A DNA stretch of 58,016 nucleotides from Bacteroidota bacterium. GTDB taxonomy: Bacteria; Bacteroidota; Bacteroidia; Chitinophagales; Saprospiraceae. The stretch lies in NCBI GenBank assembly GCA_024743405.1, contig JANSWP010000040.1:1-58016 (forward strand), given 5' to 3'. Below, piece after piece: positions 44,950 through 52,486 of the stretch. The notes below the pieces were generated by a model, which made no database searches, had not been told where the DNA came from, and worked only from the letters and a program-made list of their open reading frames with translations. Positions within the stretch are counted from its first letter, which is position 1; the number at the start of each line of letters is the position of its first letter. Position numbers and translations under genes: made by a program.

Positions 44950-45891
44950 ATGAATGCGACTTTAATATTACCGAATCAAAAATTAAGATGGCGGCTTGAA
45001 AACGCTGGTAAATTGATTGGCAATACCCCTCTTTTTGAGATTAGGAATGTTTATAGAAAATCAGGTGTCCGCATTTTCGCCAAACTAGAATGGCAGCAAA
45101 TGGGCAATAGCGTCAAATCTCGCCCCGCCTACAATATCATCAAAAACGCCATTGAGACAGATCGTTTAGATGAAAATAAGATCTTATTGGATGCGACTAG
45201 TGGAAATACAGGCATTGCTTATGCTGCCATTGGGGCTTCACTGGGTATCCCCATTACTTTATGTTTACCAGAGAATGCTTCGGAGGAAAGAAAAAGGATT
45301 TTAAAATCATTGGGTGTCAATATCATTTTTACGTCCAAATTTGAAGGAACAGATGGTGCTCAATTGAAAGCGAAAGAACTTTATGCCGAAAATCCCGACA
45401 AATATTATTTCGCTAACCAATATGCCAATGAAAATAATTGGAAAGCACATTTTCAAACAACCGCTCCAGAAATTTGGGCACAAACCGACCAAAAAATCAC
45501 CCACTTTGTTGCTGGACTTGGTACGACAGGAACCTTTACTGGGGCTGGGCGCAGATTGAAAAATTTTAATAAAAATATTGAACTCATTGCGCTTCAACCT
45601 AATAATCCAATGCATGGCTTGGAAGGGTGGAAACATCTTGAAACAGCAATCGTCCCAAAAATTTATGATAAAAATGTAGCTGACAGGTTTTTAGAAATTG
45701 ATACACTTGAGAGTTTCGATTTAGTTAAACAAGTCGCTCGGAAAGAGGGATTGTTGATTGGCCCGTCTGCGGCAGCCAATTTATTAGGCGCTATCAAGGT
45801 GGCAGAAAGAATAGACCAAGGAGTAATAGTTACCACCTTTGCAGACAGTGCCGACAAGTATGCTGAAATCATGAACCAAATTTTTTCATAA
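44950..45891 (+). CDS. cysM: Cysteine synthase, CysM-like (PLP-dependent beta-replacement)
   Basis: The 313-aa product is a fold-type II PLP enzyme. The PLP Lys56 is in GNSVKSRPA, the substrate loop SGNTG is at 84-88 and the phosphate-binding GTTGT at 191-195. SVKSRPA and the overall length fit CysM rather than CysK or CBS. It adds a sulfur donor to the aminoacrylate formed from activated serine (O-acetyl- or O-phosphoserine). The neighbours supply a sulfur-carrier protein, so a protein thiocarboxylate is the likely donor, as for mycobacterial CysM. An in-frame ATG at 44926 would add eight residues, but it touches the inserted R3 repeat; 44950 fits the family better. It is the first gene of a four-gene operon behind the Cys attenuator. 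Confidence 0.88.
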   Translation: MNATLILPNQKLRWRLENAGKLIGNTPLFEIRNVYRKSGVRIFAKLEWQQMGNSVKSRPAYNIIKNAIETDRLDENKILLDATSGNTGIAYAAIGASLGIPITLCLPENASEERKRILKSLGVNIIFTSKFEGTDGAQLKAKELYAENPDKYYFANQYANENNWKAHFQTTAPEIWAQTDQKITHFVAGLGTTGTFTGAGRRLKNFNKNIELIALQPNNPMHGLEGWKHLETAIVPKIYDKNVADRFLEIDTLESFDLVKQVARKEGLLIGPSAAANLLGAIKVAERIDQGVIVTTFADSADKYAEIMNQIFS

Positions 45892-45911
45892 TAGGATCAT
45901 CATAAATCATC

Positions 45912-46355
45912 ATGAAAAATTCCAAAATATCTATTTCTGAAGAAGCCCTAATCATCATGCAAGAAGATTCAAGGAAAGCCTTCCCAAATGAGTGCTGTGG
46001 GTTTATGTACGGCAATGAAAAAGACGATCGATTCATTGATTTAGCCATTCCTGTGAACAACTCAAAGGTTGGTGATCAGCGAAGAAGGTTCGAAATTTCA
46101 CCATTTGACTATATGAAGGCAGAACAATATGCCATTAAAAATGAAACCCAACTATTAGGCGTTTATCATTCTCATCCAAATCATCCTGCAATTGCCTCAG
46201 AAACAGACCGATCGAAAGCAATGCCCTATTTCTCGTATGTCATCATTTCCATTTTAGATGGAAAAATTGATGATGTAAAATCGTGGAAGTTAAAGGAAGA
46301 GACAAGGATTTTTGAAGAAGAGGAGGTTTCAATATTAGAAAATCATGTTGTGTAG
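45912..46355 (+). CDS. JAMM/M67 metallopeptidase, Mec+-like
   Basis: The 147-aa JAB1/MPN+ domain has all zinc ligands and catalytic residues: Glu27 in NECCGF, His86 and His88 in YHSHPNHP, Ser96, and Asp99 in SETD (the H-x-H-x10-D pattern). In Mycobacterium, Mec+ releases cysteine from the CysO-Cys adduct made by CysM. The same chemistry fits here because the gene lies 20 bp after cysM and upstream of a CysO-like carrier. It may also trim the carrier's two residues after GG (inferred from the C-terminus at 46587-46865). It is cytoplasmic. Confidence 0.88.
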   Translation: MKNSKISISEEALIIMQEDSRKAFPNECCGFMYGNEKDDRFIDLAIPVNNSKVGDQRRRFEISPFDYMKAEQYAIKNETQLLGVYHSHPNHPAIASETDRSKAMPYFSYVIISILDGKIDDVKSWKLKEETRIFEEEEVSILENHVV

Positions 46356-46393
46356 TCAAATACAAGATCTAGATTTTATAAACAGAAAAACAT

Positions 46394-46507
46394 GAAATGC
46401 TTGGACATAAATGACTTACACTTTATTTACTGCAACATCGCGCCAAAGGCGCCCGTTGCAGTAGAGGAGGCTTGGAGGGGAGTCTAAGCACTTACTTAAG
46501 ATCATAT
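46394..46507. repeat. R2 repeat inserted inside the cysteine operon
   Basis: A short R2 copy: the left end GAAATGCTTGGACATAAATGAC and the inverted right end AGTCTAAGCACTTAC surround the core GCAACATCGCGCCAAAGGCGCCCGTTGC. It occupies about half of the unusually long 231-bp gap between the peptidase and sulfur-carrier genes. The rest of the gap is AT-rich, without a clear terminator. Confidence 0.8.
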
Positions 46508-46586
46508 TTATATTCATTTTTTTATCGATTGAAAATTGTTCGATCGTTATTATCTAACAATTTTTATCACTCAACATTAATTAACA

Positions 46587-46865
46587 ATGGCAAAAATTAT
46601 TATCCCGACACCATTGCGAAAATTCACAGGCAATGCGTCTACATTTGAAACCAAAGGCAATACCGTAAAAGAAGCCATCGGCGAGTTAGTTCATTCTCAT
46701 CCGAATTTGAGCCGTCATATTTTAGATGATCAAAATAATATTCGATCTTTCATTCGGGTTTATCTCGGTGAAAATGATATTAATGAATTGGAAAAAGAAG
46801 AAACCTCTGTTCTTGACAACGAAACAATTAGTATCGTTCCAGCAATTGCGGGAGGAATTGCCTAA
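46587..46865 (+). CDS. cysO: MoaD/ThiS/CysO-like sulfur-carrier protein with GG-IA tail
   Basis: This 92-aa beta-grasp protein begins AKIIIPTPLRKFTGN, like CysO/MoaD. It has the helix VKEAIGELVHSHPNL and the strand FIRVYLGENDIN, and ends ETISIVPAIAGGIA. Carriers of this family receive sulfur as a C-terminal thiocarboxylate on the last Gly of GG. Here two residues (Ile-Ala) follow GG, so the protein needs cleavage before activation. C-terminal trimming by a JAMM peptidase is known for some relatives, and a JAMM gene is in the operon. SIVPAIAGG matches the SILPAVAGG-type ending of CysO more than MoaD or ThiS. Confidence 0.88.
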   Translation: MAKIIIPTPLRKFTGNASTFETKGNTVKEAIGELVHSHPNLSRHILDDQNNIRSFIRVYLGENDINELEKEETSVLDNETISIVPAIAGGIA

Positions 46866-46919
46866 TTTGAGACCTCTAATTTGAGGGGTTAATTACTCAT
46901 CAATCTCAATTATAAAACA

Positions 46920-48056
46920 ATGACAGATATAAAGCTTAGCGCTCAAGAAATGGCGCGATACGCTCGGCACATTGCCATTCCAGAATTTAATGTAGAAGGA
47001 CAAAAAAAACTAAAAGCTGCGAAAGTATTAGTTATTGGTTCCGGCGGGTTAGGTAGTCCTGTTTTACTCTATCTTGCCGCCGCCGGAGTTGGTCATTTAG
47101 GTATTGTCGATTTTGATGTTGTCGATGATTCTAACCTCCAACGACAAGTACTATTTACAGTCGATGATGTCGGTAAATCAAAAGCTGAAACAGCCAAAAA
47201 GCGACTCCACGCACTGAATCCACATATAAAAATCACCGTCCATAATACGAGATTGACCAAAGAAAATGCATTGGACTTGATCAATCAATATGATATTGTG
47301 GCAGATGGAACTGATAATTTCCCAACTCGATATTTAGTCAATGATGCTTGTGTTTTATCGGGAAAAACCAATGTCTATGCTTCCATTTTCCGCTTTGAAG
47401 GGCAGGTTTCTGTTTTCAATTATTTGAATGAAGACGGTACTCGCGGACCTAACTACCGCGACATGTTTCCGGAGCCACCACCTCCAGGCTTGGTTCCAAA
47501 TTGTGCAGAAGGAGGTGTCTTAGGCGTTTTGCCAGGCATTATTGGAAGTCTTCAAGCTTGTGAGGTCATTAAAGTAATAACTGGCATTGGTGAGCCGCTC
47601 GCAGGGCGTATATTCTTATTTGATGCGGCATCTTTTACCACTCGAACATTGAAAGTAAATAAGAATCCAAAAACAAAAATTACGGAGTTGATTAACTACG
47701 AACAGTTTTGTGGGATTTTGCCTACTAATGTTTCAGAAGTTAAAGAAATTACCGTCAAAGAATTATACCACTTACAGGTACAATCTACTGATTTTCAACT
47801 CATTGACGTCCGGGAGCCATATGAATATGAAATTGCTAATTTGGAAGGTGAATTAATTCCTCTGGGCGCTATAGCAGAATCTGCTGAGCGGATTTCGAGA
47901 GATAAAAAAGTCATTATTCATTGTAGAAGTGGCAAGCGAAGTGCAGATGCTATTCGCGAATTAGAAAGCCTTCATGGATTTGATAATTTATACAATTTGA
48001 AAGGTGGAATATTGGCTTGGTCTAAAGAAATCGACAGTGAAATTCCAACGTATTAG
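46920..48056 (+). CDS. ThiF/MoeB-type sulfur-carrier adenylyltransferase with C-terminal rhodanese domain
   Basis: The 378-aa protein has an E1-like domain: GxGxxG in VLVIGSGGLGSPV at about 37-49, FDVVDDSNLQRQ with its Arg finger, and ADGTDNFPTRY. The rhodanese domain (about 270-378) has the active-site Cys335 in IHCRSGKRS. It adenylates the GG terminus of the carrier and transfers sulfur from the rhodanese persulfide, like MoeZ in mycobacteria or Uba4. The zinc-binding CxxC pairs usual between E1 core and rhodanese are not seen: the NPKTKITELINYEQFCG segment lacks the typical CPVCG insert. It is the last gene of the operon. Confidence 0.92.
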   Translation: MTDIKLSAQEMARYARHIAIPEFNVEGQKKLKAAKVLVIGSGGLGSPVLLYLAAAGVGHLGIVDFDVVDDSNLQRQVLFTVDDVGKSKAETAKKRLHALNPHIKITVHNTRLTKENALDLINQYDIVADGTDNFPTRYLVNDACVLSGKTNVYASIFRFEGQVSVFNYLNEDGTRGPNYRDMFPEPPPPGLVPNCAEGGVLGVLPGIIGSLQACEVIKVITGIGEPLAGRIFLFDAASFTTRTLKVNKNPKTKITELINYEQFCGILPTNVSEVKEITVKELYHLQVQSTDFQLIDVREPYEYEIANLEGELIPLGAIAESAERISRDKKVIIHCRSGKRSADAIRELESLHGFDNLYNLKGGILAWSKEIDSEIPTY

Positions 48057-48098
48057 CCAATTCAGCATTAGACTATATTATCAAGTTTTTATTAGTTT

Positions 48099-48258
48099 AG
48101 TAACGCCTAAAGAATAACTCCGACATTTGCCGATGTATCTTTTGAACTTTTGCGGCGTAAAAATACTCGCTGAGGCCCTGCATCACCTATATTTTTTGCC
48201 TTGCTAAAATCCAAAATCTACTATTTCAAATTGGCAGACTTATTTTTTAGCCGTTACT
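48099..48258. repeat. R1 repeat, divergent copy
   Basis: Imperfect inverted ends (AGTAACGCCTAAAGAATAA... / ...TTATTTTTTAGCCGTTACT) enclose the R1 core boxes GTAAAAATACTCGC and TATTTTTTGCCTTG. Its right end matches the copy at 14095-14267. It lies between the cys operon and its terminator. Confidence 0.7.
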
Positions 48259-48260
48259 TA

Positions 48261-48295
48261 AAGGGTTCTACGATTACTCGTAGAACCCTTTTTTA
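48261..48295 (+). terminator. Rho-independent terminator of the cys operon
   Basis: A perfect 12-bp stem AAGGGTTCTACG/CGTAGAACCCTT with a 6-nt loop is followed by T's. It stands on the plus strand after the adenylyltransferase gene, with an R1 element in between. Confidence 0.85.
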
Positions 48296-48324
48296 TGGCT
48301 ATTTATAACCTCATTAGAAAGATT

Positions 48325-49785
48325 CTAAAACCCAATTCTAACTCCAACATTTACCCCATACAATCGATATTTCTGGCTCAAACCATATGTATCTTTAGTA
48401 AAACTTTTCGAAAAGATACAGGCAAATGGCGAAGCATATAACTCAAAGTTATCTTTAAAAATATATCCAGCCGAAACCCCAAAATAGTAACTTAATCCAA
48501 TATTTGTTTTATAAATTTCGTCTACCTCAACATCAAAATCTTCAGATTCACTCTTCAATACATGCCCTACCGATTTCATCGAAATATTGGCAAAAATACC
48601 AGCCTGTGCCCCTACCCTAACCTTTTGGAATTTTTTAGTCCAACCTAACAAAATGGGCACCTCAATCAATCGATATTTATTGTAATATTTTTTATTAAAG
48701 GTAGTCGTTTTCGTAATCGGGACATTACCAAAAATGGTATCTAATTCATTTTGAAAGTTTCTTACAAAAAACTGAATTCCAGGAACGGAATCTTGGGTTA
48801 TCACCGATTCATTGTATCGAAATCGTTCATTGATTTGAGTGTAATTAATACCAGATGTCAAATCAAAGCCAGAGGTATGTTCAACCGTAATTCGAAGACC
48901 TAATTGGGATGTTTCTAACATCCTTTCTGAGACATTTCGGAGTGCTCTTAACTGCGTAAATGTATCCAATTTTTCTTCTAATTTTCTGTCGGTAAAACTG
49001 ATACTTGCTTGCGCCGAAAAGGCAAATTTGAACAGCTTCTTTTTATCCTCTTTGTTTTCATTTGGTGGAGACAAATCTTCTTTAGCATCCACTTTTTCTG
49101 GTGAAATAATTTCCTCTTTTTCTATAACTATAGGAGTTGAATTTTCAGCTTCCTTAATCACTTCTTGAGTTTCCTTCTTGGCAACCGATTCTTCTGTTTC
49201 AATCGGTTCAACAATTTCTACATCAGTTAATTTTTCATCCGTATTTGATTCTTCTAGTAAAGAAGTCTTTGGATTTAAATCCGTCGGAACAGCTTCAGAA
49301 ATCACACTTTTCGATTCCTTAGTTTGATTAATACCACTTACTCTAGGCGACTCAAAACCGCTTTTGGGAACTGATTTATTAACAATCGAATGAACCGTTT
49401 CCTGAACTGATCCCACATTAGACCCAGAGAGATTCAAATCATCATGACTAACTGATTCTGAATTAATTACACCTCTTTCAATAGGTTTAATTTCAACTTC
49501 CTTTTCTACTAACCTAGTCGCTTTGACTTCCTGATTTTCAGAAATTGAACTGGCTAAATTGACATTTTCCAACCTATCAGCATTCCAGTAAAAAAAACCT
49601 AAGCCAAATACAATCGCCACCATTCCTCCAAATAAAAACCACACAAAACCACGGCGTTTTTTCTTCTGATTATTGATTGCATCAACCTCTGATTCTAAAT
49701 TGCCCCAAAGGTTATCTATATCAATTTCTGAGGAGTGATTAGACAATTTTTCCTTAATATTATTTTCGAATAATGGCCACTTCAT
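48325..49785 (-). CDS. Membrane-anchored protein with N-terminal anti-sigma-like segment and C-terminal beta-barrel
   Basis: The 486-aa protein has an N-terminal cytoplasmic part of about 45 residues (FENNIKEKLSNHSSEIDIDNLWGNLE) and one transmembrane helix (about 46-66, GFVWFLFGGMVAIVFGLGFFYW). A long low-complexity Glu/Val/Ser/Lys region follows (about 70-245). The C-terminal outer-membrane beta-barrel-like domain (about 255-486) has alternating strands and ends VNVGVRIGF with a terminal aromatic. It overlaps the ECF sigma gene upstream by 26 bp, so the two are co-translated. The N-terminal part probably binds the sigma factor. An inner-membrane helix and a barrel domain in one chain is odd; it could span the periplasm or carry a soluble barrel-like sensor. 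Confidence 0.75.
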   Translation of the reverse strand: MKWPLFENNIKEKLSNHSSEIDIDNLWGNLESEVDAINNQKKKRRGFVWFLFGGMVAIVFGLGFFYWNADRLENVNLASSISENQEVKATRLVEKEVEIKPIERGVINSESVSHDDLNLSGSNVGSVQETVHSIVNKSVPKSGFESPRVSGINQTKESKSVISEAVPTDLNPKTSLLEESNTDEKLTDVEIVEPIETEESVAKKETQEVIKEAENSTPIVIEKEEIISPEKVDAKEDLSPPNENKEDKKKLFKFAFSAQASISFTDRKLEEKLDTFTQLRALRNVSERMLETSQLGLRITVEHTSGFDLTSGINYTQINERFRYNESVITQDSVPGIQFFVRNFQNELDTIFGNVPITKTTTFNKKYYNKYRLIEVPILLGWTKKFQKVRVGAQAGIFANISMKSVGHVLKSESEDFDVEVDEIYKTNIGLSYYFGVSAGYIFKDNFELYASPFACIFSKSFTKDTYGLSQKYRLYGVNVGVRIGF

Positions 49786-50323
49786 GACGGCTATTTTTTT
49801 TTGGATTCTTTAATTTTTGTTGCAAGACTTTTCTAGCCCGAGCTAATTGAGAACGGCTCGTATTTTCTGTTATATCTAAAAGGTTTCCAATCTCTTTATG
49901 ACTAAATCCTTCCACCACATATAGATTAAAAACTGTCCGAAAACCTGATGGTAACTTATTGATCAAAACCATAATTTCCTCGGCGCCCAATTGAGTATAA
50001 ATTTCAGGAATAGTTACCTCTTTATCTGGCATTTCCTCTGCGTGGATTTCATATTTAAAAGAACTTTTTTCCAACCATTGCAAGGATCGCCTGACCGCTA
50101 TTTGTCTCATCCATGCTTCAAAAGAACCTCTTTCTTGATATTTTCCAATATTTTGAAAAATCCGAATCAATGACTCTTGCAAAACATCTTTCGCCATAGA
50201 CTCATCACGAGCATAACGGCGACAGACAGTCAACAACATCCCTGAGTATCGCTTGACCAAAAGATATTGGCTCGATTTGATTCCTTTTTGGCAATCTTGT
50301 ATGAGCTTTTTTTCTGTAACCAA
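49760..50323 (-). CDS. ECF-type RNA polymerase sigma factor
   Basis: The 187-aa protein has sigma region 2 (about 20-90; RRYARDESMAKDVLQESLIRIFQNI and SFEAWMRQIAVRR) and region 4 (about 120-175; LPSGFRTVFNLYVVEGFSHKEIGNLLDITENTSRSQLARARKVLQQKL). It directs transcription of an unknown regulon when released from its partner, likely the overlapping downstream membrane protein. No ATG is available near the 5' end, and a TTG at 50323 is the most plausible start. Regulation by surface signals via the barrel partner is inferred. Confidence 0.9.
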   Translation of the reverse strand: MVTEKKLIQDCQKGIKSSQYLLVKRYSGMLLTVCRRYARDESMAKDVLQESLIRIFQNIGKYQERGSFEAWMRQIAVRRSLQWLEKSSFKYEIHAEEMPDKEVTIPEIYTQLGAEEIMVLINKLPSGFRTVFNLYVVEGFSHKEIGNLLDITENTSRSQLARARKVLQQKLKNPKKNSRHEVAIIRK

Positions 50324-50451
50324 AATCGCGCGTTTTTTAGTTTTTATTAGAAAAAGATGCTTTTCTATTCCTGATTTGAAGATTGGTATCAGGCACCTTT
50401 TTGAATGATGCCCGATACCTCTTCTGATTTTGAGAGAGCAAGGTTTTTTAC

Positions 50452-52248
50452 CTATTGTCTTATGATATTGAAATTTCCAGTAATATTAACTTGAACAGAA
50501 GGCTGAACTGCAAAATTTATTGCCGTTCCACTAAAAGCACCAATGATCGGCTCACCTACATTGCCAAACTCCGTAACTTCAAAAGTATCAAATGAATTTG
50601 TGCTTGGGCTCAGTACCCAGTTATTCGAATTGTCCTGAATAAATTCAAGCCAGTTACCACTATCTCCATCATAATTACCAGGAGTGTCTCCATTAAAGCC
50701 CATATAGATAAAGGCATCTTGAGTAAGTGAATCGCTATAACTAATCGTTGTTGAATTTGCCCCACTAATAATATAAGCAGGAACATATAGGGCAGTTACA
50801 CCATCTACAGTAAGTTCAATAAAGTTCTGTAATTGCTGATCACAAACACTTATTTGACCCAAATCTGTATCTCCATTTGAAACGGAGACTGTTTCTCCAT
50901 CACTTTGCAATAAAGCATCCAGATCAATTCCAATCACTTCAATATCGTCAGTACCCACACAAGTAGACATTAATACATTAAACGGTTGTCCATTCGTATA
51001 TTCATAAACCGTTTGTCCATCATATTTAAAAATAACCAAACCATTCTGAACAGGATTGTTGGTACAATCTACCAACTCGCCAGAAATTATTATTGAAAAC
51101 AATTGAGAACTAGGAATAGCAATAGTCCCAAGATCCGTATCATTTGAGTATGGTCCTATATCTTGGCTATAAAGTAACTCCCCACATACACCAAATACTT
51201 CTAAAATCAAATCATAATCTTGTGGAATAAGCCCTGTAACAATACCTCTGTCACAAGTATGTCCAGTACCATAAAGTCCAGTACCTTCCTGTCGAATCAC
51301 AACTCTGTAATTTTCTAATGGCACTCCATTTTCATCTGTAAATTTTGCGGTAAACTCAATCAAAGGATCCTTAAAATCGTGGTTCCAATAAGAGAAATGT
51401 GATACTTGACCTACATATTTATCTCCTTGTAAAACAGAAACACCTTCTTCCACCCACATTCCATGCTCTTCATTATAAGACCAGTTTGGAATTTCAGCAG
51501 GAGGATTTGTTAACGTTGAAGGAATAGACATTGAAATTTCAGCTGTTTTACCTTCCAAAATATTCAATTTTTCTCCAGTTTCACTTTCTAATTCGACGAC
51601 CATCATACCCGCTGTTCCAAGCACAACTTGCTCCGCTAACGTATTCACACCTTGAAGATTTCCAGGCATTTGATCAAGTGTCTCGATCTTTTCAGGATCA
51701 AGCCATTTTGCATATACGTTTACAGTACCCGAATAAATATTACCTTCTGAATCCTGAATAGAATTAGGAGAGAAGACAACATTTGCCTCTGCAAATTGGA
51801 CATTCGCACCCGTTTCTGCACTAAAGGAATGGGTTAATGTTTTAGTAATCAACTGAACTTGAACACGATTCTCAGCATCTTCGATGGCAAAAAATCGACG
51901 ACTACCAGGAAAATATCCATCTTTTTCGATTCGTACTAAAGTTCCCTTCGCATTCAAGTCTACATCTTTAAAAAAGAAATGCCCATATTCGTCTGTTTTA
52001 GTTTCCAATCCTCCTAATCTTACCGCTGCACTCATAACTGGTTCGCCAGCTTCATCCATTACAAAACCAGTAAGTGAACCCGTTACAATTTTCAAAGGCT
52101 GTACCCACGAATCAATAATCGGTGGCGTGTAAGGAGTTTCAGTTGTTGTAACATCATCCACATTTTTTCGGCATGCGGAAAAGAGCAAAAGGAATAAAAA
52201 GGAGAAAAAACCTATGTTTTTAATATTCATGATTTTTGACATTTTCAA
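50452..52248 (-). CDS. Lipoprotein with carboxypeptidase-regulatory-like domain
   Basis: The 598-aa protein has a type II signal peptide with lipobox LFSAC (Cys26), a TPPIIDSW linker and a carboxypeptidase-regulatory-like fold (about 55-125, GSLTGFVMDEAGEPVMSAAVRLGGLETKTDEYGHFFF). Long beta-rich regions with several Cys follow (HTCDRG, VCGELL, DCTNNP, STCVGTDD). It is likely anchored in the outer membrane. Function is unknown; similar proteins are often encoded next to ECF sigma/anti-sigma pairs, as here (about 130 bp upstream of the sigma gene on the same strand), so it may belong to that regulon. Confidence 0.8.
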   Translation of the reverse strand: MKMSKIMNIKNIGFFSFLFLLLFSACRKNVDDVTTTETPYTPPIIDSWVQPLKIVTGSLTGFVMDEAGEPVMSAAVRLGGLETKTDEYGHFFFKDVDLNAKGTLVRIEKDGYFPGSRRFFAIEDAENRVQVQLITKTLTHSFSAETGANVQFAEANVVFSPNSIQDSEGNIYSGTVNVYAKWLDPEKIETLDQMPGNLQGVNTLAEQVVLGTAGMMVVELESETGEKLNILEGKTAEISMSIPSTLTNPPAEIPNWSYNEEHGMWVEEGVSVLQGDKYVGQVSHFSYWNHDFKDPLIEFTAKFTDENGVPLENYRVVIRQEGTGLYGTGHTCDRGIVTGLIPQDYDLILEVFGVCGELLYSQDIGPYSNDTDLGTIAIPSSQLFSIIISGELVDCTNNPVQNGLVIFKYDGQTVYEYTNGQPFNVLMSTCVGTDDIEVIGIDLDALLQSDGETVSVSNGDTDLGQISVCDQQLQNFIELTVDGVTALYVPAYIISGANSTTISYSDSLTQDAFIYMGFNGDTPGNYDGDSGNWLEFIQDNSNNWVLSPSTNSFDTFEVTEFGNVGEPIIGAFSGTAINFAVQPSVQVNITGNFNIIRQ

Positions 52249-52252
52249 GATT

Positions 52253-52310
52253 GGAAGGAGGAAATAAATTGGGCACCCAAATTTTAGGGAGTTAATTTTT
52301 CCTCCTCCCT
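52253..52310. repeat. R1-related short palindrome (arms only)
   Basis: GGAAGGAGGAAATAAATTGG... and ...TTAATTTTTCCTCCTCCCT form an inverted pair of R1-type arms with no core. It may be a deletion derivative of R1. It lies just upstream of the lipoprotein gene. Confidence 0.6.
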
Positions 52311-52486
52311 AATTGTAAATTAAAGGAGCGATATTTTTACAGATCTGTGTTCCGCTTACAGTCTATAAATCGGTAGGAAAGGTATTTCGCTGCATGAAGG
52401 ATCATTTTTTTCGAAAAAGAATTTGCTGCTGGAAAAACTTTTCTAGTGTTTATGCGCTTTTGAAGGGTAAAAATTATTTGCCAACA

